NCBI GenBank assembly: GCA_963726715.1
Contig: CAVSDF010000006.1
Location: 62,001-126,000 of the forward strand
Length of the DNA stretch: 64,000 nt
Direction of reading: 5' to 3'
Origin: CAVSDF01 sp963726715
GTDB taxonomy: Bacteria; Bacteroidota; Rhodothermia; Rhodothermales; BA12
Shown here: positions 18,263 to 25,973 of the stretch, piece by piece
Numbering within the stretch: the first letter of the stretch is position 1
Layout of the letters: each line of letters starts with the position of its first letter
Program-made: the position numbers and the translations under genes
The notes under the pieces: model-generated
What the model was told of the DNA's origin: nothing
Seen by the model: only the letters and a program-made list of their open reading frames with translations
Database searches by the model: none

Positions 18263-20119
18263 CAACTCGGCGCGGCGGAGGCGTTCGGGGGCGCTGCCGG
18301 TCGTGCCGTCGTCGGTGCCGCGGCCGTCGGCGCTGCCGACGGTCACGCCGCGCGCTTCGAGGATCGCCTGCACGCCGCGTGCCCGCGCGACGCTGACGGC
18401 GAGGTTCTGCGCTTCGGTGCCCTCGGGCGAGGCGTAGGCGACGATGTCGGCGCTGAGGGCGAGGCGGAGGCCGCGCGCCAGAGAGGCTGCGGCGGCGACG
18501 CTGTCGGTGAGGGCGGCGAAGGCGGCGGGATCTGCCGGGACGGTGAGCGCCGGGGCGAAGTACAGCGGCTGCCGGGCGACGTAGGCGGCGATGGCGTCGA
18601 GGCGGGCGCGCTCGGGCGCGTCGAGTGGGCGCAGGTCGAGGCGCTCGATGCCGGGCACGAACGGAAGCCGCGCCACCGCTTGATCGCGCCACGCCCGCGA
18701 CGCGCTCCCGCTCACTTCGAGCACCCCGCCCGGTCGCACCGCGAACCGCGCCGTCGCGGGGGCAGCGAGGATGCGACGCGCCCGCGTGGCGACCACCGAC
18801 GGGTCTAGCGCGACGAACGGCGTGAGGGCGTAGCGCACGGGCACGTCCGCGAAACGCGAGCCGCGGAGCACGTCGGCAGGGTCGGGGCCGAGCGGATCGC
18901 GCAGCCCGTCGACACGCCACGCGCCGCGCAGGAGCGTGCCGCCGCCGTCGCGCGAGGTGCCGGTCACGACGACGCCCGGCAGCGCGTCCATCCGGGCGAC
19001 GAGCCGCCGCCACTGCGCCGCGTCGATCGCGCGGTAGATGCCCCACGCGGCCAGAAGCAGGAGCGCGCCTGCGGCGCCGAGGGCGATCAGGCGGGCGGGG
19101 TTGCGGCGCTGCGGCGCGTAATCCTCCGTTACGACGGCGCTCAGAACGGGCACGGCGGCATCGACCGGGCCGGTTTCGGGCGGCGCGGCGAGGGCGGCGG
19201 CGAACTGCTGGTGGAGCGCTTCGAGCGTCTCCTGCATCGCCACGCGCAGGTCGGCGGGGGCGCTGCCGCGCACGACGAGGGCGAGCGAGGCGAGCGGTCC
19301 GGCCTCGATCCACACCGCTCGCTCGCCGACCTGCAAGCGCCCGAGCGTGCCCTCGGCGCCGAGCGAGTCGCGCACGAAGTCGCCGATGGCCGACAGCATC
19401 CCCGAAAACAGCTCCGGGTCGGGGCCATCGACGCCGTTGTCGAGGGCGCTGTGGCGGACGTGGGCGCGCGGCAGGCCGCTCGCGCGGTCGATGAGGAAGG
19501 CGTGCTCGACGCGGTAGGCGAGCGTGTGCGAGAGGACGATCTCGCCGTACGGACGCCCGGTGCGCCACGCCTCGACGCGCCACGCGAGCGCCTGCGCCGA
19601 CAGCCGCGTCTCGATGGTGCGGTTCACCGACGCGCTCATCCCGTCCATCGCCTCCGCGACGGCGCGGCGGATGGCGGGGCCGATGATCGGAAACACCGCC
19701 TCGACGACCGGCTCGGGGTTCTGCCGCACCGCCGCGCCGAGCGACTGCCCGACGGCGGGCGCGAGGGCGCTCGCAAGGCGCCGCGCCTCGGTCTCGTGGC
19801 TCGCCGAGAACGCGTCGGGCAGCATCTCGGCCATCGCCTTGGCGTGGAGCCGCGTCTGCCCCTGCTCCAGGCGCTGCACGGTGCGCTGCACCTCCACGAG
19901 CTCGCGCTGCTCCGGCCCGAGCAGCAGCGCCCGCAGTTGCAGCAGATCGTCGGGCGTGACGGCCTCGTCGGGGATCGCGGCGGGAGCCGATGGCGCCGGG
20001 CGCCCGAGATCGCCGAGGGCGCTCCACACGGCGCCCTCGGCGGTCGATGCCACAGGCACGGGCGCATCCGCACCCGGAGCGGGGCCGGGCGGAGGCGGAC
20101 GGTCGTGCGGCGAGGTCAC
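18242..20119 (-). CDS. OmpA-like protein with large cytoplasmic-type N-terminal region and single membrane helix
   Basis: Intact 625 residues, no signal peptide. Residues 1-340 hold a conserved segment: LRALLLGPEQRELVEVQRTVQRLEQG, LPDAFSASH-type helices, VEAVFPIIGPAIRRAVAEAM, WRVEAWRTGRPYGEIVL and RVEHAFLIDRASGLPRAHV. This block is known to me from a family of OmpA-linked proteins in cyanobacteria and proteobacteria. One helix follows at about 343-363 (LIALGAAGALLLLAAWGIY). The rest resembles BON-like and OmpA C-terminal folds (ADIVAYASPEGTEAQNLAVSVARARGVQAIL), which bind peptidoglycan. The protein would span the inner membrane and touch the wall. The stop codon falls inside a repeat. It follows the coiled-coil gene at 20180 by about 60 bp. 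Confidence 0.75.
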   Translation of the reverse strand: MTSPHDRPPPPGPAPGADAPVPVASTAEGAVWSALGDLGRPAPSAPAAIPDEAVTPDDLLQLRALLLGPEQRELVEVQRTVQRLEQGQTRLHAKAMAEMLPDAFSASHETEARRLASALAPAVGQSLGAAVRQNPEPVVEAVFPIIGPAIRRAVAEAMDGMSASVNRTIETRLSAQALAWRVEAWRTGRPYGEIVLSHTLAYRVEHAFLIDRASGLPRAHVRHSALDNGVDGPDPELFSGMLSAIGDFVRDSLGAEGTLGRLQVGERAVWIEAGPLASLALVVRGSAPADLRVAMQETLEALHQQFAAALAAPPETGPVDAAVPVLSAVVTEDYAPQRRNPARLIALGAAGALLLLAAWGIYRAIDAAQWRRLVARMDALPGVVVTGTSRDGGGTLLRGAWRVDGLRDPLGPDPADVLRGSRFADVPVRYALTPFVALDPSVVATRARRILAAPATARFAVRPGGVLEVSGSASRAWRDQAVARLPFVPGIERLDLRPLDAPERARLDAIAAYVARQPLYFAPALTVPADPAAFAALTDSVAAAASLARGLRLALSADIVAYASPEGTEAQNLAVSVARARGVQAILEARGVTVGSADGRGTDDGTTGSAPERLRRAELRLVVGR

Positions 20120-20179
20120 GGCGGGGCGGGATGCGGGAACGACGCGGGAGAATGGGACGGACGGCGCGGCGAGACCGGC

Positions 20180-20898
20180 TCAGCGAGCCGACACGGGCGG
20201 CGGCGGCGGGGCGACCGGCAGCGGAGGCGCGGCGGCAGCGACACCGGCGGCAGGTCCAGAGCGGCGTCCATGGAGGCGCTCTCCACCCCGTCGAGTGGGT
20301 GTGCGGCAGCGGCGGGTGCCTCGTCGAGCGCGGGCAGCGCAGCGGCGGCGATGTCCGGGATGGGGGCCAGAGCGGACGCCGGGGCGAGGCGGAGGCGGCG
20401 GGCGGCGTCGTCGAAGAGGGCGGCGAGGACGTCGCGCTCGGCGGCAGCGTGGGCGAGGCGGTTCTGGCGCTCGTCGGTGTCGCGGGCGAGGGCGTCGAGG
20501 GCGGTTTCGCTGCGGAGCGCGCGGGCGTCGGCGCGGCGGGTGTAGCCGGTGAAGGCGTCCCGGAGGGCGGCGTCGCTCTCGCGGCCCCACGCCCGCGCCT
20601 CGGCGACGAGCGCGGCGGCTTCGGTGCGCGCGGCCTCGATGCGCGTGGCGAGGGCGTCGGCCTGTGCCACCGCGTCGGCGGCGGACGCGTCGGCGCGGGC
20701 GGTGACGGCGTCGCGGAGGGCGTCGAGTTCGCCCGCGAAGGCCAGCCGGAGCGCCGCCTCCCGCGCGGCGACATCGGCCTCGATGCGGTCGAGCCGGTCG
20801 GAGAACGCCTGCGCCTGGGCGCCGAAGAGGATGGCGCGGATGCGGTCGAGGTTCTCGATCTCCGGAGGAGAAACGCCGGGAAGCACGTCGGGGGTCAT
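20180..20898 (-). CDS. Coiled-coil partner of the OmpA-like protein (frameshift near 20240)
   Basis: About 238 residues starting MTPDVLPGVSPPEIENLDRIRAILFGAQAQAFSDRLDRIEADV, followed by some 150 residues of Ala/Asp/Arg-rich coiled coil. A Pro-rich end is reached after a frame change, giving VAPPPPPVSAR at 20180; without the change the frame runs into the next gene. The opening LDRIRAILFGAQAQAFSDRLDRIE is parallel to the LRALLLGPEQRELVEVQRTVQRLE segment of the OmpA-like neighbour, so the two share a domain and probably interact. No membrane segment is visible. A TATCTTCC box lies 23 bp upstream. The two genes appear to form a small operon. Confidence 0.6.
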
Positions 20899-20921
20899 CG
20901 GAAAGCAGGCAGGCGATGCGG

Positions 20922-20929
20922 GGAAGATA
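20922..20929 (-). promoter_or_regulatory. -7-like box TATCTTCC upstream of the coiled-coil gene
   Basis: Minus strand, 23 bp before the ATG at 20898. Same TATCTT form as at icd. Confidence 0.4.
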
Positions 20930-21230
20930 CCCCGCGCCCGATTTGCCGCCGCAGGATTCGTGCCACCCCGCGCCGCCCACGCCGTGAGACCGCGCCTCCG
21001 CACCCGACGCCACGCTGCCGGGGTTTCGTGCGAGCCGGTCGGCTGGGCGACAGATCAGACCGGCTCCATCGGCAACCCGGTCTCGGCGAAGACTCCGGCT
21101 CACGCGCAGGCGCGTGATCGTCGAAGCGGCCGAGTTCGAGCCGGTAGAACGAGACCGATCCCCTCCGTCAGCCCTCTCCCCCAGCACGACCTGCCCGCCT
21201 GAGACCGTATGAGACCCTGTTTATGAAGTT
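20930..21230. other. Gene-free stretch with inverted repeat
   Basis: No supported gene. GAGCCGGTC (21032-21040) and GACCGGCTC (21058-21066) form a 9-bp inverted repeat. CTGAGACCGT at 21199-21208 recurs at 21352-21361, flanking the next element. Confidence 0.5.
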
Positions 21231-21313
21231 CGTCATCCCCGCGAAAGCGGGGACCCAGCGTGCGAGGGGCTGCGCCTGACCCGCTCTGGATTCCCGCTTT
21301 CGCGGGAAAGACG
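21231..21313. mobile_element. MITE-like repeat, family B (copy 1), with possible target-site duplication
   Basis: Terminal inverted repeats CGTCATCCCCGCGAAAGCGG and CCGCTTTCGCGGGAAaGACG; the inner ends CCCAG/CTGGA also pair. The 83-bp element is non-coding. Direct repeats CTGAGACCGT flank a 153-bp region containing it. Confidence 0.7.
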
Positions 21314-21423
21314 GATGTGGAAAGGCATCAGCGCTACGTCACATACAGTTTCTGAGACCGTTTGACGGAGCGCCGGACCGCAGCGCTAGGCCGCGCCTTC
21401 ACCGCCCACCCGCCCGCCGCAGG

Positions 21424-23119
21424 CTACCGCACCCGCATCTCCTCCCACGCGCCGCAGCGGCGGAGGAGGCGGCGCGGCTCGGTGGCGTCGGGGAGCATCC
21501 GGTGGGCGGCAGCGGCGGGGGCGATGGCGTCGTCGCAGCGGCGGGCGCGGACGAGGCGCTCGGCGAGGCGCAGGCGGATGCGGTAGCTGCCGGGGTCGAG
21601 CGTCGCGGCGAGGCGCAGGCGCGCGGGCGACGCGTCGGGGGCGTCGGCGAGGGCCATCGCCCCGACACGGCCCGCGGCGAGGGCGACGACGGCGATGCCC
21701 ACCCACCGCGCGGCCCGCACGGCGAGACGGCGGCGCAGGCGCGCGGGGGAATCTCCGAGGGCTTCGGGCGGCGGGGCGGGCGCGAGGGCGCCGAGGGCGG
21801 CGGCGACGAGGAGCGCGGGCGCGGCGAGCAGCAACACGGCGTCGAAGGCGCCGCAGACGAGGGCGGCGGTGAGGAGGCCGACGCGCGCGAGGCTCTGGGC
21901 GGCGGTTTCGCGGTCGGGCGCCCGCACGGCCCGCCGCGCCGACGTCCACGCGAGCGTGAGCGCGAAGGCGGCGAGAAGCATCGTGGCAGGCACCCCGCGC
22001 TCGGCGGCGAGGGCGACGAGGTCGGACGACGGCCACGGGTTCGCCGTCGTGTTCCCGCGCGTCAGCGACGGGTCGCCCGCAGGCGCGACGGCCGGGTAGG
22101 CGCTCGGCCAGTGCCCCGGCCCGACGCCGAGGAACGGGTGCGCGGCGACGAGGTCGAGCGAGTTGCGGTACTGCCGCATCCGTCCCTCGCCGCTGCCGTC
22201 GGTCGCGTCGACGAGCGTGCGGACGCTGTCGAGGTACGGGGAGTCGGACGTCCACGTGAGGCGGTTCGGGAGCGCGAACGCGAGTCCCAGCCCGACCGCC
22301 GCGAGCGCGCCGACGGCCGTGAGGCGCTGCGAGAGCCCCTCGCGCGCGTCGCCACCGCGCCGCCGCCGCAGCCACGCGAGCGCCGCCACGACGACGAGCG
22401 CGACGCCGACCGCCAGCCACGCCGCCCGCGAGCGCGTCAGCAGGAGTGCCCACGTGAAGACGCCGAAGGCGCTTCCGTACGCCAGCGTCCCGCCCCACCG
22501 CCGCGCCCCGGCGGCGCCGAAGACGGCGAGCGGCACGCCGATGGCCGCGAGGTGGGCGATGGTGTTGCGGTTGCCCATCGTCCCGCCCGGACGGCGGTTC
22601 AGGCTGAAAAAGTCGCTCGACAGGCCGTAGGCCTGCCCGAGCGCGAGTGCCGCCGAGAGCGCCATCGCCCCCGTCGCCGCCGCCACGACGAGGCGCCCGT
22701 GGCCGTCGTGCACTAGCGCCCGCGCCGTCCAGAACACGAGCGCCGCGCTCAGGCTCAGGCTCAGCGCCCGCATCGCCACCCACGGGCTCGGCGCCGCGAC
22801 CGACGAGACGATGCCGAGCACGAGGGCGGCGCCGAGGAGCACATCGGCCCCGGCGAAGCGGCAGCACGCGCGGGCGGCGGAGGACGTAGAGGACGCCCGC
22901 GAGCGCCATCGCGTGGAGGACGAGTTCCTTGGGGAGGAAGAAGCGGTCGAGTTCGAAGCGCAGGTGCGTCGTCGCCGCGAGCGCGACGGCGACGGCGGCA
23001 ACCGCGAGGCCGAGCACCATCCGGCGGCTCCCGCGCAGCGGCGGCGGGGGCGGCGCGAGGGGCAGGGCAGGGGCGGCGCCCTCGGGCGAGGCGTCAGAGG
23101 CGGCGGCCAGACGGGCCAT
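21424..23119 (-). CDS. O-antigen ligase/polymerase-like membrane protein (frameshifted near 22870)
   Basis: About 565 residues with roughly a dozen membrane helices and the Wzy_C/WaaL-type core. The first frame gives MARLAAASDASPEG ... MVLGLAVAAVAVALAATTHLRFELDRFFLPKELVLHAMALAGVLY. After one frame change: FAGADVLLGAALVLGIVSSV, FFSLNRRPGGTMGNRNTIAHLAAIGVPLAVFG, LLTRSRAAWLAVGVALVV and the large periplasmic loop with AAHPFLGVGPGHWPSAYP (the HP-x-x-G-x-GPG motif of this superfamily). The C-terminus is a TPR-like helical tail (LAERLVRARRCDDAIAPAAAAHRMLP). It probably transfers or polymerises a surface glycan; the glycan is unknown. The span is 3n+1. No other polysaccharide genes are adjacent. Confidence 0.8.
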
Positions 23120-23219
23120 TCGGGGCAGGGGAGACGGCGGGCGAGGGCGCCGATAGACGACGGCGGGGGCGCTGCGGTTGCGTTGGGGACCGTAGGTGCA
23201 GCCCGGCGCGCCCGGCGCT

Positions 23220-23250
23220 ACCCTGTCAGGGTCCAAGACCCTGTCAGGGT
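23220..23250. repeat. Two direct copies of ACCCTGTCAGGGT, family H (copy 1)
   Basis: Identical 13-mers at 23220-23232 and 23238-23250, each nearly palindromic. Similar ACCTGTCAGG pairs occur at 41258-41287. Confidence 0.75.
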
Positions 23251-23281
23251 GCTCTCCGAACCCCTGCGCGGCGCATCCCCC

Positions 23282-23491
23282 GCCCTCGACGCGAGGCTCG
23301 AAGCCGTTGCCATCCGTCCGAGAGCCGTTGCCGCAGGCGTTGGACCCGTTGCCGTGAGGTTCAGACCCGTGGATGTGAGGTTGGGAGGCGTTGCCGTGAG
23401 CTTGGGAGCCGTGGATGCGAGGTTTGGACCCGTCGACATCAGGTTGGGAGGCGTTGACGTCAGGTTTGGACCCGTGGATGTGAGGTTCGGA
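23282..23491. repeat. Tandem array of ten 21-bp units
   Basis: Seven well-conserved units (23345-23491) of the form CCCGTGGATGTGAGGTTGGGA are preceded by three more diverged ones (23282-23344). All are exactly 21 bp. The array lies between the nth stop and the ligase start. In frame it would encode heptads (G/R)PVDVRL on plus or PNLTSTG on minus, including a 98-codon minus-strand ORF from 23514 that I do not trust as a gene. Confidence 0.9.
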
Positions 23492-23523
23492 GGTCGCGCG
23501 TCGTCGCCATCCAATCCCCCCCC

Positions 23524-24377
23524 TCACCCCACGCGCCAGTCGCGGACGCGGCGCATCGAGCGGCCGGTGCGGGCGTCGTAGACGGTCATCGCGCCGGTCG
23601 AGGGGTCGGTCGGCTGCTCGGTGCCGTGGCGGTCGGTGTGCGTGCCGGGCGTGTCGAAGTAGCGCTTCGACGACGGCGAGTAGTAGCGTCCCCGCTTCGG
23701 GTCGAGGCCCGCGAGGGGCGGCGGAAGCGCGGCGAGAGCGGCGGCGAACGGGCAGACGTCGACGAGGGGCAGCGCGGGCACTGCGGCGACCGCGCGGTGC
23801 AGGTGTAGCGCCCGTGGAGGATGAGCAGGTGGTGCGCCTCGTTGAGGTCGGCGGCGTCGAGCACGCGCACGAGGGCGTCCTCCACGCGCCGCGGCGTGTC
23901 GGCGGCGTCGGGGACGAGGCCGAGGCGGTGGCTGACGCGGTAGACGTGCGTGTCGACGGCGAGCGCGGCCTCGTCGAAGGCCACCGCGAGCACCACCGAG
24001 GCCGTCTTGCGCCCGACGCCGGGGAGCGCTTCGAGCGCCGCGCGGTCGCCCGGCACCGCTCCGCCGTGGTGCTCCACGAGACGCCGCGCGAGGCCGACGA
24101 GGTGGCGGGCCTTGTTGTTCGGGTACGACACCGAGCGCACGAACGCGAGCACGTCCTCCGGCTCGGCGGCGGCCATCGCGTGGGCGGTCGGGTAGGCGGC
24201 GAAGAGCGGCGGCGTGACCTCGTTGACGCGTTTGTCGGTGCACTGCGCCGAGAGGACGACGGCGACGACGAGTTCGAACGGGTCTCGGAAGGCGAGTTCG
24301 GTCTCGGGCCGCGGGATGTGCAGGCGCAGCGTGGCGATGGCGTGGGCGGTGCGGGCGCGGCGCAGGGCGAGGGTCAC
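23524..24377 (-). CDS. nth: Endonuclease III with C-terminal extension (frameshift near 23795)
   Basis: Removes oxidised pyrimidines from DNA (glycosylase/AP lyase). From a GTG at 24377: LAFRDPFELVVAVVLSAQCTDKRVN, the helix-hairpin-helix LPGVGRKTASVVLAVAF with catalytic Lys in GRKTA, and catalytic Asp in VDTHVYRVSHRLGL. The iron-sulfur loop C-x6-C-x2-C-x5-C is complete once a frame change near 23795 (in CGCTGCCCCTC, apparently one missing C) is repaired: CTARSPQC-PRC-PLVDVC. About 65 residues follow that are not part of the normal enzyme: GRYYSPSSKRYFDTPGTHTDRHGTEQPTDP ... MTVYDARTGRSMRRVRDW. ATG codons are lacking near the conserved start, so GTG is chosen. It diverges from the Lnb-like gene. 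Confidence 0.9.
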
Positions 24378-24493
24378 GGGGGCGGCGGAATCGGGCGTGG
24401 GTGGAGGCGGCGGAACGGTGCGGCAGGGGGCGCAGGTCCGCGCGTCCCCCCTCCTGCTTGTCCGACCTGAACAGCCTCCAAACCGCTCCTCCC

Positions 24494-24503
24494 CCACATG
24501 TGG
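24494..24503. promoter_or_regulatory. Palindrome CCACATGTGG in a divergent intergenic region
   Basis: Perfect 10-bp palindrome extended by TCCTC/GAGGA on either side with a bulge. Lies between divergent nth and the Lnb-like gene. Confidence 0.35.
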
Positions 24504-24563
24504 AGGACGTGGCCGGTAGGCCAGAGGAGGAACAGTCGTCCGGCCTCTGCGCACCGTAGGTGC

Positions 24564-24580
24564 CACGTCGGTCCGACGTG
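24564..24580. promoter_or_regulatory. 17-bp inverted repeat CACGTCGGTCCGACGTG upstream of the Lnb-like gene
   Basis: Two perfect 8-bp arms with a single central base, ending 17 bp before the TACCTTCC box at 24598, about where a -33 element would be. A repressor site is a reasonable guess. Confidence 0.45.
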
Positions 24581-24597
24581 CGGCCCCGCGCCCGCGC

Positions 24598-24605
24598 TAC
24601 CTTCC
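24598..24605 (+). promoter_or_regulatory. -7-like box TACCTTCC, probably giving a leaderless transcript
   Basis: Only 5 bp separate this box from the ATG at 24611, so transcription would begin at or next to the start codon. Confidence 0.45.
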
Positions 24606-24610
24606 TGCCC

Positions 24611-25819
24611 ATGCGCCTCTCCACCTGCTTCGCCCTCGTGGCCCTCCTCGCCGCCGCGACCGGCGTGCCCTCGGCGTCCGCGCAGACGCCGTTCGCGGGG
24701 ATGACGCTCTCTCCCGGTGCGGCGGCGTCGGTCGTCACCGTGCGGCCCGGCGACGCGGTGTACAGCCGCTTCGGGCACACGGGCGTGCGCATCCGCGACG
24801 ATCTCCTCGGCATCGACGTGCTCTACAACTACGGGACGTTTCGCTTCGACCGGTGGTTTCTCGCGCGCTTCGCCTATGGCGCGATGGACTACGAACTCTC
24901 CGCCGCACCCGCCGCCCTCGCCATCGAGAGCTACCGCGACGACGAAGACCGCGGCGTCGTCGAGCAGACGCTCCGCGCCAGCCCGGCGCAGGTGCAGGCG
25001 CTCTTCGATGCGCTCGAAGACAACCTGCGGCCCGAGAACGCGACCTACCGCTACGACTTCCTCTTCGACAACTGCGCGACCCGCCCGCGCGACATCGTCG
25101 GGAAGGCCTTCGGCGGAGCGCTCGTCTGGCCGTCGCCGCGGCCGTCGGGGGCCACCTTCCGCGACCTGATCCGCCTGTACGCCCGCGCCGCGCCCGGCCT
25201 GTCGTTCTCGATGGACATGGGCATCGGCACGCCGGTCGACCGCGCGGCCTCGTTCCGCGACGCGACGTTCCTGCCCGACACCCTCGCCGCCTACCTCGCC
25301 CGCGCGCGCGTGCGGACGCCCGATGGCGCGCTCGTGCCGCTCGTCGCCCGGACCGAGACGCTCGTGACGGCGAGCGAGGCGAGGCCCGGACCGGCGGCGT
25401 TCGACTGGGTGCTCGCGCTCGCCTGCGCGGTCTTCGCCGCCGTCGCCGTCGTCACGCTCCGCGACGCGGCCCGGCGGCGCGTCCGGCGCCGGATTTGGCT
25501 CGACCGCGCGGTCTTCGGCATCGCGGGCGCCGCCGGGCTCGTGCTCGCGTTCCTCGCCTTCGTGTCGGTGCACCGCGTGACGTCGCCCAACGCGGCGCTG
25601 CTCTGGGCGTCGCCCGTGCATCTGTGGCTCGCGTGGGCGAAGACCGGCAACCGGATGGCGCGCCGCTACGCCGCCCTCGCCGCCGCGCTCGCGTTCGCCG
25701 GGGCCGCCGTGGGGGCCGTCGGCGTGCAGGACATCCCCGCCGCCGCCGTGCCGCTCGCGCTCACCGTCGCCCTCCGCGCCATCGTCCGCGCGTGGCCGCC
25801 CGACGCCGCGCGCGGGTGA
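24611..25819 (+). CDS. DUF4105 / Lnb-type periplasmic and membrane protein
   Basis: Intact 402 residues. Signal peptide MRLSTCFALVALLAAATGVPSASAQ, then a periplasmic DUF4105 domain: YSRFGHTGVRIRDDLLGIDVLYNYGTFRF, FAYGAMDYEL, NLRPENATYRYDFLFDNCATRPRDIV. Its His (FGHT) and Cys (DNCATR) are the candidate catalytic pair. The C-terminal part has four or five membrane helices (FDWVLALACAVFAAVAVV ... PLALTVALRAIV). DUF4105 is the N-terminal domain of Lnb, which I recall as a lipoprotein N-acylation enzyme of Bacteroidota; the window holds several lipobox lipoproteins that would be substrates. The upstream ATG at 24560 is rejected because it gives no signal peptide. Confidence 0.8.
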   Translation: MRLSTCFALVALLAAATGVPSASAQTPFAGMTLSPGAAASVVTVRPGDAVYSRFGHTGVRIRDDLLGIDVLYNYGTFRFDRWFLARFAYGAMDYELSAAPAALAIESYRDDEDRGVVEQTLRASPAQVQALFDALEDNLRPENATYRYDFLFDNCATRPRDIVGKAFGGALVWPSPRPSGATFRDLIRLYARAAPGLSFSMDMGIGTPVDRAASFRDATFLPDTLAAYLARARVRTPDGALVPLVARTETLVTASEARPGPAAFDWVLALACAVFAAVAVVTLRDAARRRVRRRIWLDRAVFGIAGAAGLVLAFLAFVSVHRVTSPNAALLWASPVHLWLAWAKTGNRMARRYAALAAALAFAGAAVGAVGVQDIPAAAVPLALTVALRAIVRAWPPDAARG

Positions 25820-25973
25820 ACGGGCGTGGCGATCCAGCCGGGGTGACGTCGCGGCGGCGTCGCTGGGAGGGGGGCGATGGACGGGCGCGGCGAATCGTCG
25901 TAAGATGCACGCCGACGGCACGGGTGTTCGTTGTGACGCCGCCTCCCGCTCTCTCCCCCTCGACCCTCTCCCG

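Noticed and set aside
21199..21361. Insertion sequence
   Set aside because: The region is only about 160 bp and has no transposase; it fits a small non-autonomous element at most.
23282..23491. CRISPR array
   Set aside because: Units are directly adjacent 21-mers with no unique spacers, and no cas gene is present. The palindromic repeat families are single dispersed copies, not arrays.
23218..23514. 98-codon ORF over the 21-bp array as a real gene
   Set aside because: It consists almost wholly of the array and ends in the ACCCTGTCAGGGT repeat. Frame openness follows from the 21-bp unit length. Kept as a repeat, mentioned as a possibility.
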